Shown in pieces: positions 18,555 through 28,100 of a stretch of DNA of 63,376 nucleotides (the stretch's first letter is position 1; each line of letters starts with the position of its first letter). The notes beneath the pieces were generated by a model, which saw only the letters and a program-made list of their open reading frames with translations, was not told the origin of the DNA and searched no databases. Both the position numbers and the translations under genes were made by a program. Source of the stretch: an uncultured Prevotellaceae bacterium (GTDB taxonomy: Bacteria; Bacteroidota; Bacteroidia; Bacteroidales; Bacteroidaceae); assembly GCA_900318885.1 (NCBI GenBank), contig ONMN01000007.1, forward strand, positions 1 through 63,376, read 5' to 3'.

Positions 18555-18571
18555 GTTGGTGTATGGTTAAT

Positions 18572-18592
18572 CTCGACGGCAGAACCGTCGAG
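18572..18592 (-). repeat. 21-nt hairpin element, copy 1
   Basis: CTCGACGG, loop CAGAA, CCGTCGAG: a perfect 8-bp stem. It lies 18 nt before the DUF5687 start and takes up half of the spacer after the LolA-like gene. Other copies are at 19186, 61156 and 62476, all in the same orientation relative to transcription. Confidence 0.85.
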
Positions 18593-18598
18593 CACGGT

Positions 18599-19228
18599 TT
18601 ATCTTAAGTCGATGACTTCTGCGTTGGGGTACTCTTTGGCGTTAAAACGGAAGATTCCATCGGAAAGTGACGTCTGCTTGAAGTTGCGGATATCGATGGT
18701 TGTCCAGCCCTTGGCAGTACGATAGCGTACCTGCGACGGGGTGTACGACTTCTGGTTGATGGTGATGTACATCTCGAGGATGTACTTCTTGTCGGTAGTC
18801 GTCAGGTGAGCCACGAAATTGCCACCTTTCTTCTCTGTTGTGTACTTGTAGCCGTTTTTGTACATGTAGATGAAATTGTAGGGATTGATGGCAGCCTGCT
18901 GGGTTTCGTTGGGAGTAGCCACGTTCACCTCGTCGTTTTGCTTCATATAAGTCCACTGCGTCTTTCCGTCATACCAGATAATCGCCTGAGCCGTCGTAGC
19001 ACGGAACTTACGGCCCTTGATGGCAATGGTACCGCTGGCATTCATATTCTGGCCGTTGATGGTGAAATCAGCTTGTGCACCTTGCTTGGCTGATACGACT
19101 GCAGCGGCCTTGTCGAGTATTTGCTTGGCAGACTGGGCACTAACGGGCATTGCCGCAATGAGTGCCATTATAAGGGCTAAAGCCCCTCGACGGCTGAACC
19201 ATCGAGCACATTTCTTCTTTATTTCCAT
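18599..19228 (-). CDS. LolA-like outer-membrane lipoprotein carrier protein
   Basis: A 209-residue exported protein. A hydrophobic core (ALALIMALIAAMPVSA) gives a signal peptide, followed by the LolA-type fold: AKQILDKAAAV, GTIAIKGRKFRATT, AIIWYDGKTQWTYMK and VNVATPNETQQAAINPYNF. It should carry or bind lipids or lipoproteins in the periplasm. Its ATG overlaps the ftsK stop by 10 nt, so translation is coupled. Codons 7-15 (CARWFSRRG) are encoded largely by a copy of the 21-nt hairpin element, which places a twin arginine ahead of the hydrophobic core; Sec export is still more likely. Confidence 0.85.
   Translation of the reverse strand: MEIKKKCARWFSRRGALALIMALIAAMPVSAQSAKQILDKAAAVVSAKQGAQADFTINGQNMNASGTIAIKGRKFRATTAQAIIWYDGKTQWTYMKQNDEVNVATPNETQQAAINPYNFIYMYKNGYKYTTEKKGGNFVAHLTTTDKKYILEMYITINQKSYTPSQVRYRTAKGWTTIDIRNFKQTSLSDGIFRFNAKEYPNAEVIDLR
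19186..19206 (-). repeat. 21-nt hairpin element, copy 2, inside lolA-like gene
   Basis: CTCGACGG, loop CTGAA, CCATCGAG. It is translated on the minus strand as part of the signal-peptide N-region of the LolA-like protein. Confidence 0.8.
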
Positions 19229-21672
19229 TGTGATAATAGGTTTTCGAGACTTGTTTCGTCCATAATTAATACTTCGCGAGGCTTCGAACCGTGAGCAGCA
19301 CCTACGATGCCGGCCTTCTCCAACTGGTCCATCAGACGGCCTGCACGGTTGTAGCCAATGGCGAACTTACGCTGAATCAAGCTTGTAGAACCACTTTGTT
19401 CGCGGACAATCAGACGGGCTGCATCTTCGAACATCGGGTCAAGATGTTGCATATCCACGTCACGGCTCTCGCCACCGCCATCCTCATCGGTATCGGGCTC
19501 AGGCAGTTCGAAGGCACTGAGGTAGCCCTGCTGTTTAGCGATGAAGTCGTTGATGCGCTCGACCTCAGGCGTATCCACGAAGGCACACTGCACACGGACT
19601 GGTTCGCCACCGTTCAGATAAAGCATATCGCCTCGTCCTACCAGTTGTTGGGCACCTGGACGGTCGAGAATGGTGCGCGAGTCAATCATAGCACCCACAC
19701 GGAAGGCAATACGGCTTGGGAAGTTGGCCTTGATGGTACCAGTGATGATATTCGTCGTAGGACGCTGGGTAGCGATAATCATGTGGATACCTACGGCACG
19801 CGCCAGCTGGGCAATACGTGCGATAGGCAACTCAACTTCCTTACCAGCAGTCATAATCAGATCGCCAAACTCATCGATAACCACGACGATGTACGGCATA
19901 AAGCGGTGGCCGTGCTCAGGATTGAGCTGGCGGTCGATGAATTTCTTGTTGTATTCCTTGATGTTACGTGCCTGAGCCATCTTCAGCAGGTCGTAACGGG
20001 TATCCATCTCCTTACACAGTGAATTGAGCGTGCGAATCACCTTTGTGACATCGGTGATGATGGGTTCTGCTTCGTCGTCAGGCACTTTGGCCAAGAAATG
20101 CTTCTCGATGCTCGAATAGACGCTGAATTCAACCTTTTTGGGGTCGACGAGCACGATTTTCAACTCGGCAGGGTGCTTCTTATATAATAAAGAGGTGATG
20201 ATGGCGTTCAGACCAACAGACTTACCCTGACCAGTAGCACCAGCAACGAGCAGGTGTGGAGCCTTCGCAAGGTCGAACATGAATACTTCGTTAGTAATGG
20301 TCTTACCAACGGCACAGGGCAGTTCCATCGTCGATTCCTGGAACTTCTTGGAGTCGAGGATAGAACGCATGGATACCGTAGCTGGCTTGGCATTAGGAAC
20401 CTCTATACCGATAGTTCCCTTGCCAGGGATAGGCGCGATGATACGAATGCCCAGAGCCGACAGCGACAGGGCAATGTCGTCCTCCAAATTACGGATGCGT
20501 GAGATACGCACGCCTGGAGCTGGAGTAATCTCGTAAAGCGTGATGGTAGGACCTACCGTAGCCTTGATGCTTGAAATCTCTACGCCGAAGTTGCGTAACA
20601 CGTCGACAATGCGGTTTTTGTTGGCGTTCTGCTCGTTCATGTCGATGAAGGGCTTGCCGTCACTCTCATACTGCTGCAACAGGTCGAGTTCCGGATAGCG
20701 GTAGTTCTCCAAGTCGCGCTTGGGGTCATAGGGAGTCGAGATGTCACCATAGTTGCCTGCCAGATTCTTACCGTCAGCAGCTTCCTCCTCTTCCGTCTCC
20801 TCAATGACAAACTCGGTGTCGTCCGTTTTCTGAGTCGTCTCATCGGGCTCCTCGTATGAGTCGTCGACAATATTGTCTGTCTCGTCATCTTCTTTCTGGT
20901 CGTTTCCAAGGTCGAAGATGACTTCTTCGGTTTCAGGATTGTCATAGACGCGATTGGTGTCCATGTTGTCGCGGCTGTTATCCGTTTGTTCGCTGTCACC
21001 ACCGCCCACATTGATGGTCATGGGAATCTTCTTCAGATAGTGCAGGGGATTCATGATCTTACGCAGGATAATGACCGTCTCCATGCTCAAATAGGTGAAG
21101 AAGGCTATAGCCGTCAAGGCAAGAATAGCCGTTAGACCTGGGGTGCCGATAAGGCCTTCTATCTGCTGACAAACGGCCAGGCCGTGGTCTCCACCTGGAT
21201 TGAAGCAGGCATTCTCAAAGAACGGCGTGAGGAACTTAGCCGCAGTGATGGAACCCCATATCATCACGATGGTCAGACACATAAACCATTTCAGCAGGCC
21301 TACCTTGTAGGCGCGCATCATGTTGACTGCCAGCAACAACAGGAAAATGGGGATGAGGAATGCCGAAAGTCCGAAGCAGCGCTTGATGAAGAACCACGAC
21401 GCGTAGGCTCCGATGCTGCCACAGGCGTTTTGGAATTCGTGGTGCTCGTTCAGTATTTCTCCGTCGCGAGGTGTTTCTATCAAACTCTGGTCAGCGACTC
21501 CTGTTACGAGGTACGACACGAAGGCCCATATCAGATAACCTGCGATGAGTAACAATAGTAAACCTATTACAAAGTTAATACGCTCGTTGTGGAATATGTT
21601 GTTAAAGCCTAATGCCTCTCCAAACGTTGAGACTTTCTTTCCTGAGGCTTTGCTTGACTTCTTTTTTGCCAT
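19219..21672 (-). CDS. ftsK: DNA translocase FtsK
   Basis: An 817-residue septal DNA pump that helps segregate chromosomes and activates XerCD at dif. Four N-terminal transmembrane helices (about 30-200), an acidic linker (about 225-320), the motor domain with Walker A GATGQGKS (about 477-484) and Walker B VVVIDEFGDL, and a C-terminal gamma winged helix (SLIQRKFAIGYNRAGRLMDQ) are all present. The promoter has TAAATTTGC at 21701-21709, divergent from the exonuclease gene. The LolA-like gene overlaps its stop, an arrangement I would call operonic. Confidence 0.95.
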   Translation of the reverse strand: MAKKKSSKASGKKVSTFGEALGFNNIFHNERINFVIGLLLLLIAGYLIWAFVSYLVTGVADQSLIETPRDGEILNEHHEFQNACGSIGAYASWFFIKRCFGLSAFLIPIFLLLLAVNMMRAYKVGLLKWFMCLTIVMIWGSITAAKFLTPFFENACFNPGGDHGLAVCQQIEGLIGTPGLTAILALTAIAFFTYLSMETVIILRKIMNPLHYLKKIPMTINVGGGDSEQTDNSRDNMDTNRVYDNPETEEVIFDLGNDQKEDDETDNIVDDSYEEPDETTQKTDDTEFVIEETEEEEAADGKNLAGNYGDISTPYDPKRDLENYRYPELDLLQQYESDGKPFIDMNEQNANKNRIVDVLRNFGVEISSIKATVGPTITLYEITPAPGVRISRIRNLEDDIALSLSALGIRIIAPIPGKGTIGIEVPNAKPATVSMRSILDSKKFQESTMELPCAVGKTITNEVFMFDLAKAPHLLVAGATGQGKSVGLNAIITSLLYKKHPAELKIVLVDPKKVEFSVYSSIEKHFLAKVPDDEAEPIITDVTKVIRTLNSLCKEMDTRYDLLKMAQARNIKEYNKKFIDRQLNPEHGHRFMPYIVVVIDEFGDLIMTAGKEVELPIARIAQLARAVGIHMIIATQRPTTNIITGTIKANFPSRIAFRVGAMIDSRTILDRPGAQQLVGRGDMLYLNGGEPVRVQCAFVDTPEVERINDFIAKQQGYLSAFELPEPDTDEDGGGESRDVDMQHLDPMFEDAARLIVREQSGSTSLIQRKFAIGYNRAGRLMDQLEKAGIVGAAHGSKPREVLIMDETSLENLLSQWK

Positions 21673-21700
21673 GTTGAACTGTTTTTTTCGTTTATAAGGT

Positions 21701-21709
21701 GCAAATTTA
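21701..21709 (-). promoter_or_regulatory. -7 box of ftsK promoter
   Basis: Minus-strand TAAATTTGC 29 nt before the ftsK ATG. The -33 partner is weak. Confidence 0.55.
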
Positions 21710-21748
21710 CTAACTATTTCTTAGATTTCATCATAAAATGATAGTTTT

Positions 21749-21782
21749 TTTGTATTTTTTGTACCTTTTTTCGTACCTTTGC
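21749..21782 (+). promoter_or_regulatory. Promoter of exonuclease-rlmI-tilS operon
   Basis: TTTG (21749-21752), 21 nt, then TACCTTTGC (21774-21782). The first ATG is only 8 nt after the -7 box, so the leader is at most a few bases. Confidence 0.75.
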
Positions 21783-21789
21783 ACCTCAA

Positions 21790-22431
21790 ATGATGAAAAC
21801 GATATATAATAAATTCGACAAGGCTAAGATTGCAGCACTGCCACGGGTGCTCTTCAAGGGGCGTATTGTAGTGGTTTTGACAGAGCGTGATGCAGACAAA
21901 GCGGTACGCTATCTGCTGTCACAGCCTATATTGGGAGTTGACACTGAAACGCGTCCTTCATTTAAGAAGGGTGAGACGCATCAGGTGGCGCTCCTGCAGG
22001 TGTCGTCATACGATGTCTGCTTCCTTTTCCGTCTGAACCAGCTTGGCATGTCGCCGTCGGTGAAGCGTTTACTGGAGGACACACGAGTGCCGAAAATAGG
22101 CCTTTCCCTGCGTGACGACTTGTTGTCGTTACACAAATTAGGCGATTTCAACGCAGGCTATTTCATTGATTTGCAGGATCATATGCGTGAGATAGGCGTC
22201 GAGGACCTAAGTCTTCAGAAGCTCTATGCCAACTTCTTTGCACAGAAGATTTCAAAGCGTGAACAGCTGACCAATTGGGAGGCTGATATTTTGCAGGATA
22301 AGCAGAAACTATATGCCGCTACGGATGCCTGGTCGTGCATCATGCTTTACGAAGAGCTGATGCGACTGGAGCAGACGGGTGATTACGAACTGATAAAGGT
22401 TGATAATGATGAAACAAGTACGGCTGCGTAA
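21790..22431 (+). CDS. 3'-5' exonuclease, DEDD superfamily (RNase D-like)
   Basis: A 213-residue nuclease consisting of one DEDD exonuclease domain. Exo I is LGVDTETRPSF (Asp and Glu), Exo II includes KIGLSLRDDLLSLH, and Exo III is YAATDAWSCIMLYE (Tyr and Asp). No HRDC domain is present, unlike full RNase D. ATGs at 21790 and 21793 are both possible; either is within about 11 nt of the -7 box, implying a leaderless or nearly leaderless mRNA. It overlaps the next gene by 26 nt. Confidence 0.88.
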   Translation: MMKTIYNKFDKAKIAALPRVLFKGRIVVVLTERDADKAVRYLLSQPILGVDTETRPSFKKGETHQVALLQVSSYDVCFLFRLNQLGMSPSVKRLLEDTRVPKIGLSLRDDLLSLHKLGDFNAGYFIDLQDHMREIGVEDLSLQKLYANFFAQKISKREQLTNWEADILQDKQKLYAATDAWSCIMLYEELMRLEQTGDYELIKVDNDETSTAA

Positions 22432-23650
22432 GGGTAAGGAAGAGAGTCTGAAGAGATTCCATCCGTGGGTGTTCTCAGGTGCTATCGCCAGTATTGACGA
22501 GGGAATCCAAGAGGGCGAAGTAGTGCGTGTGGTGACCAATTCAGGCGATTTTATCGCAGTTGGACACTATCAGGAAGGCTCTATTGCCGTCCGCGTATTG
22601 ACGTTCTCTGACGTGCAAATTGACGATGATTTCTGGCACTCCCGCCTCGCGTCGGCTCTTCAGATGCGCCAGACCATTGGCATTGCCGACAACCCCAACA
22701 ATAACACCTACCGATTGGTACATGGCGAAGGCGACAATCTGCCAGGCTTAATTATCGACGTATACGGCAAAACTGCCGTTATGCAGGCACATTCCATCGG
22801 TATGCACCTGTGTCGCAAGGCGGTAGCCCATGCGCTGAAGGATGTGATGGAATCGAGGATTTCACATATTTATTATAAGAGTGAGACCACGTTGCCGTTT
22901 ATGACTGCGGACGATATGATTGCAACGCCACACTTCGACACCGATGAGGTGTTGAAGAACGGATTCTTGTTGGGTGGCAGTGATGATAATATCGCTTTGG
23001 AGAACGGCTTGAAGTTCCGTGTAGACTGGTTGAAAGGCCAGAAAACGGGCTTCTTTGTTGACCAGCGCGAGAATCGTTCGTTGCTGGAGAAGTTCTCGAA
23101 AGGCAAGCGTGTACTGAACATGTTCTGCTATACGGGTGGCTTCTCGTTCTACGCCATGCGTGGTGGTGCTGAGCTTGTGCATAGCGTGGACTCGTCGGCA
23201 AAAGCCATCGAACTGACAAAGCAGAACGTCGAGCTCAACTTCCCCAATGACCCTCGTCACGAGGCTTTCTGTGAGGATGCCTTTAAATTCCTGGAGGGAA
23301 TTCAATGTTCAACGTTCAACGTTCAACGTTCAACGTCCTATGATCTCATCATCCTCGACCCGCCTGCCTTTGCCAAGCACCGTGGCGCCTTGCATAATGC
23401 GTTGAAAGGCTACACACGCCTGAATCAGAAGGCTTTTGAAAAAATAGAGAAGGGCGGCATTCTCTTCACGTTCTCCTGTTCGCAAGTGGTCACGAAAGAC
23501 CATTTCCGTAATGCGGTATTTACGGCAGCAGCCCTTGCCAAGCGTAAAGTGCGCATCCTGCATCAGCTGCATCAGCCTGCCGATCACCCCATCAATATCT
23601 ATCATCCTGAGGGTGAATACCTGAAGGGCTTAGTACTCTATGTGGAGTAA
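22406..23650 (+). CDS. RlmI-like class I SAM-dependent rRNA methyltransferase
   Basis: About 414 residues: an N-terminal PUA domain (RKGKEESLKRFHPWVFSGAI), an EEHD-like middle region, and a Rossmann methyltransferase domain with VLNMFCYTGGFSFYA (SAM site) and the catalytic-type motif LDPPAFA. Members methylate C5 of a cytosine in 23S rRNA (m5C1962 in E. coli); the exact site here is inferred. Residues about 299-310 (IQCSTFNVQRST), just before IILDPPAF, are encoded by a heptad array and look like an insertion relative to the family. It overlaps tilS by 11 nt. Confidence 0.85.
   Translation: MMKQVRLRKGKEESLKRFHPWVFSGAIASIDEGIQEGEVVRVVTNSGDFIAVGHYQEGSIAVRVLTFSDVQIDDDFWHSRLASALQMRQTIGIADNPNNNTYRLVHGEGDNLPGLIIDVYGKTAVMQAHSIGMHLCRKAVAHALKDVMESRISHIYYKSETTLPFMTADDMIATPHFDTDEVLKNGFLLGGSDDNIALENGLKFRVDWLKGQKTGFFVDQRENRSLLEKFSKGKRVLNMFCYTGGFSFYAMRGGAELVHSVDSSAKAIELTKQNVELNFPNDPRHEAFCEDAFKFLEGIQCSTFNVQRSTSYDLIILDPPAFAKHRGALHNALKGYTRLNQKAFEKIEKGGILFTFSCSQVVTKDHFRNAVFTAAALAKRKVRILHQLHQPADHPINIYHPEGEYLKGLVLYVE
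23301..23335. repeat. Heptad tandem array inside the rlmI-like gene, 5 units
   Basis: TTCAATG followed by four TTCAACG units, the same family as 17019-17067, read in frame as part of the methyltransferase. Confidence 0.9.
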
Positions 23651-24953
23651 GGTTGAGCGATATACAGAAAAGCATAAACTACTTAAACCCAGCGAATTAT
23701 ATCTTGTTGCTTTAAGTGGTGGTGCAGATAGTGTAGCACTATTGCTACTGCTAAAAAACGCCCATTTCAACGTGCATGCGGCTCATTGTAATTTCCGTCT
23801 GCGAGACGATGAGTCGGATAGGGACGAAGCTTTTTGTGTGGAACTCTGTCAGAGACTTGGCGTAGAACTGCATCGTGCCCATTTTGATACGCGTGAATAT
23901 GCCGAACTGCATAAGGTCAGCATTGAAATGGCAGCTCGCGAACTGCGTTATAAGTGGTTTGAACAGCTGCGTGAGGACATTGGGGCAGCTGGAATCTGTG
24001 TGGCTCACCACCGCGATGACTCTGTGGAAACGGTGCTTTTGAACCTTGTCAGAGGTACCGGATTGAGAGGATTGACAGGTATTCAACCACGAAATGGTAA
24101 TATTTTACGACCGCTTTTATGTGTTTCGAGGGCGGAAATTGAGGCGTTTCTAGCTGAAAATGGTCAGAAATACGTTATGGATAGCACCAATTTGGAGGCT
24201 GATGTGCAACGGAATATCGTGCGTTTGGAGGTGCTCCCCTTGCTTCGAAAGCTCAATCCTGCTGTCGCTGAGAACATCCAACGGACGGCTGAGAATCTAG
24301 TCGAAGCTCAGCAGGTATTAAATGTAGCAATTGCTAAGATTAATGATAGCAACATATTGAATTTAAGCGACATAGAAATATACGGTTCAAGTGAATATTT
24401 AACATTTGAATGGCTCAAAAAGTACGGTTTCAACGGCAATCAGGTTCGCCAGATTCTGGAAGCTGAGACGGGTAAAATCATCAGTTCTATGACTGGTTAT
24501 GATGTCTTAAAGGATCGTGGGCGCTTGATTGTTGAACCTGCGCTGGAACCCTTCAAACCTATGCGCATTCCTGAGGAAGGAACGTATGTTATGGGCGGTT
24601 CTGACGCTGAATTTGGTGGCAAAAACACCAAAAACAAGACATTACGAGTACGTAAAATGCCTGTTTATGTGTCGAAAGATCCCCATATTGCTACGCTGGA
24701 CGCCACAAAAGTTAGCTTTCCACTGACCGTTCGTAGGGTGGAAGAGGGTGATTGGATGCAACCCTACGGCATGAAGGGCAGAAAGTTGTTGAGCGACTTG
24801 ATGACCGACCTGAAGATGACCGTCTTCGAGAAGCGCCGCCAGTTGGTTGTTGTTGATAGTCAAGGGGTTATCGTGTGGGCTATAGGCCTTAGAATCGCGG
24901 ATTTCGTTGCCGTTTCTGACGCTACCACAACAGTTGTTGAGGTCGTTTTTTAA
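23640..24953 (+). CDS. tilS: tRNA(Ile)-lysidine synthase
   Basis: A 437-residue ATP-dependent ligase that converts C34 of the minor isoleucine tRNA to lysidine, so that it reads AUA. The PP-loop SGGADS is at residues 26-31, followed by HAAHCNFRLRDDESDRDE and CVAHHRDDSVETVLLNLVRG, with a C-terminal TilS domain ending in EEGDWMQPYGMKGRKLLSD. The gene overlaps the methyltransferase. ileS follows from its own promoter, so the enzyme that sets isoleucine identity and the one that charges the tRNA are neighbours. Confidence 0.95.
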   Translation: MWSKVERYTEKHKLLKPSELYLVALSGGADSVALLLLLKNAHFNVHAAHCNFRLRDDESDRDEAFCVELCQRLGVELHRAHFDTREYAELHKVSIEMAARELRYKWFEQLREDIGAAGICVAHHRDDSVETVLLNLVRGTGLRGLTGIQPRNGNILRPLLCVSRAEIEAFLAENGQKYVMDSTNLEADVQRNIVRLEVLPLLRKLNPAVAENIQRTAENLVEAQQVLNVAIAKINDSNILNLSDIEIYGSSEYLTFEWLKKYGFNGNQVRQILEAETGKIISSMTGYDVLKDRGRLIVEPALEPFKPMRIPEEGTYVMGGSDAEFGGKNTKNKTLRVRKMPVYVSKDPHIATLDATKVSFPLTVRRVEEGDWMQPYGMKGRKLLSDLMTDLKMTVFEKRRQLVVVDSQGVIVWAIGLRIADFVAVSDATTTVVEVVF

Positions 24954-25046
24954 TGCACTATAATATCCGTGCCCCGATGCTGTAATCTCTGTGTTTGTGG
25001 GAATATGTTGGGGTTTTGTAAAAATTGCCAAAATCGCGTGTAGATA

Positions 25047-25079
25047 TTTGGTAGTTTAGAAAAAAATGCTTACCTTTGC
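25047..25079 (+). promoter_or_regulatory. ileS promoter
   Basis: TTTG (25047-25050), 20 nt, then TACCTTTGC (25071-25079), 37 nt before the ileS ATG. Confidence 0.85.
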
Positions 25080-25115
25080 ACGTCAATTGAAAACAACGAA
25101 AAAAATACGTACGTA

Positions 25116-28100
25116 ATGAGTAAGAGATTTGCCGAACACAACGGCTTGAATTTGACGCAGACGAACAATGACGTGCTGCAGATGTGGAAGGAGAAAAACG
25201 TCTTCTGGCGCTCCGTGACGGAGAGAGAAGGTTGTCCGCAGTTTGTATTCTTTGAGGGTCCTCCATCGGCCAATGGTCACCCTGGAATCCATCACGTGCT
25301 GGCGCGCAGCATCAAGGACACCTTCAACCGCTATAAGACTATGAAGGGATTTCAGGTCAAGCGTAAGGCTGGTTGGGACACCCATGGACTGCCCGTAGAG
25401 TTGGGCGTCGAGAAGGAACTGGGCATCACCAAGGCCGACATTGACAACAAGGAGAGCGACAAGTATATCTCCACAGAGGACTACAACAAGAAGTGTCGTG
25501 AGAATGTGATGATGTACACCCAGGAGTGGCGTGAACTGACGGAGAAGATGGGTTACTTCGTAGACCTCGACAATCCCTACATCACCTACGATAACAAGTA
25601 TATCGAGACGCTGTGGTGGCTGTTGAAGCAGTTCTACAAGAAGGGTCTGCTGTACAAGGGCTACACCATCCAGCCGTACTCGCCAGCCGCAGGAACGGGA
25701 CTTTCAAGTCATGAATTGAACCAGCCCGGATGCTACCGAGACGTGAAGGACACCACGTGTACCGCTCAGTTTAAGATGAAGAATCCGAAGCCCGAGATGG
25801 CTCAGTGGGGTACGCCATACTTCCTGGCATGGACCACCACACCGTGGACGCTGGCTGCCAACTCAGCCCTCTGCGTAGGCCCAAAGATTGACTACGTGGC
25901 TGTGCAGACCTACAATCCCTATACTGCCGATAAGGTTACGCTGGTGCTGGCCGAGGCTCGTCTGAATGCCTATCTGCCCGCTGAGGGCGCTATTACGGAT
26001 GGTGGTGAACTGCCCGAATATAAGAAAGGTGAGAAGCTGATTCCTTATCGCATCGTGGCCCGCTATAAGGGTACTGACCTCGTAGGCATGGAATATGAAC
26101 AGCTGATGCCCGCCATCAAACCCATGGGCGATGCCTTCAAGGTGATTCCTGGCGACTATGTGACTACCGATGACGGTGCAGGTATCGTACATATTGCACC
26201 CAATTTTGGTGCTGACGATGCCTTCGTAGCCAAGAAAGCAGGTATCTGTCCGATTGTGCTGATTGACAAGAAAGGTCAGGAACGTCCTGTTGTTGACCTG
26301 CAGGGTAAGTACTTCGTCATTGAGGACCTCGACCCTGAGTTCGTCAAGAACTATGTGAACGTCGACGAATGGAATAAGTTTGCAGGCCGTTACGTGAAGA
26401 ATGCCTACGACGATACGCTGACCGATAAGGACGAGACGCTGGATATCAGCATCTGCATGGATTTGAAGGCTCAGAACAAGGTGTTTAAGATTGAGAAACA
26501 CGTCCACAACTATCCTCACTGCTGGCGTACAGATAAGCCCGTGCTGTACTATCCGTTGGATTCGTGGTTTATCAAGTCGTCAGCCTGCAAGGAGCGCATG
26601 AGTGAGCTCAACAAGACCATCAATTGGCAGCCTGAGTCAACGGGTACGGGACGCTTCGGCAACTGGCTTGAGAATCTGAACGACTGGAATCTCTCCCGTT
26701 CTCGCTTCTGGGGCACTCCGCTTCCTATCTGGCGCTCAGAGGACGGTGAGGAAATCTGCATCGGCAGCGTCGAAGAACTCTATAACGAGATGGAGAAGGC
26801 TGTAGCTGCTGGCTTCATGAAGAGCAATTTGCTGAAGGATCAGGGCTTTGTTCCTGGCGATATGAGCAAAGAGAACTACGACAAGATTGACCTGCACCGT
26901 CCGTATGTAGACTATATCGTGCTGGTCAGCGAGAGTGGCAAGCCCATGAAGCGCGAATCAGACCTGATTGACGTGTGGTTCGACTCTGGTTCGATGCCTT
27001 ACGCACAAGTACACTATCCGTTCGAAAATGCCGAACTCATCGACAAGAACATTGCTTTCCCCTGCGACTTCATCAACGAGGGTGTTGATCAGACGCGTGG
27101 TTGGTTCTTTACTCTGCACGCCATTGCTACGATGATTTTTGATAGTGTAGCCTTCAAGAACGTTATCTCCTCGGGGCTTGTGCTCGATGCCAAGGGCAAC
27201 AAGATGTCAAAGCATGTGGGTAACGTGGTGAATCCGTTTGAGATGATTGACAAGTACGGTTCTGATGCTGTGCGCCTGTATATGATGACCAATAGCGAAC
27301 CTTGGGACAACCTGAAGTTCGATCCAGAGGGCGTCGCTGAAATCAGCCGTAAGTTCTTTGGTACCTTATATAATACGTATTCGCTCTTTGCAATGTATGC
27401 CAACGTGGACGGCTTCGACCCGCAGACGCCACAGATTCCTGTCAGCGAGCGTCCTGAGTTTGACCGTTGGATTCTCTCTTGTCTGAACTCGCTGGTTCAG
27501 GGGGTTCAGCAGGAGATGGACGGCTATGACCCCACACGTGCAGGCCGACTCATCGATGCTTTTGTCGATGAAGACCTCTCTAACTGGTACGTTCGTCTGA
27601 ACAAGAAACGTTTCTGGGGTAAGGAGATGGACAACGACAAGTTGGCTGCCTATCAGACCTTGTACGAGTGTCTGATGACCGTTGCCAAGCTGTTGGCTCC
27701 GTTCGCTCCGTTCTTTGCCGACCAGCTGTATAAGGACCTCGGTGGCGCTCTGGATAGCGTCCATCTGGATAAATTCCCTGAATTTAACGCTGCTCTCGTC
27801 AATAAAGACCTTGAAGAGCGTATGGACATTGCCCAGCGAATTACCACCGTCGTGCTGTCACTGCGTAAGAAGGAAGGCATTGCCGTGAAGCAGCCTCTGC
27901 AGACGCTGATGATTCCTCCCGTTGACCAGGCTCAGCGCGAAGCCATCGAGACCGTCAAGCAGATTTTCCTGCAGGAGGTGAACGTGAAGGAGGTGAAGTT
28001 TGTGGAGGGTGCCGGTATTCTGGTGAAGAAGGTGAAGTGTAACTTCCGCACGATGGGTAAGAAGTTCGGCAAGGACATGAAGGCCGTAGCTGCTGCTGTT

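Noticed and set aside
19199-19228. Tat signal peptide in the LolA-like protein
   Set aside because: The twin arginine is encoded by the hairpin element, the rest of the Tat motif is poor, and LolA-type proteins use Sec.
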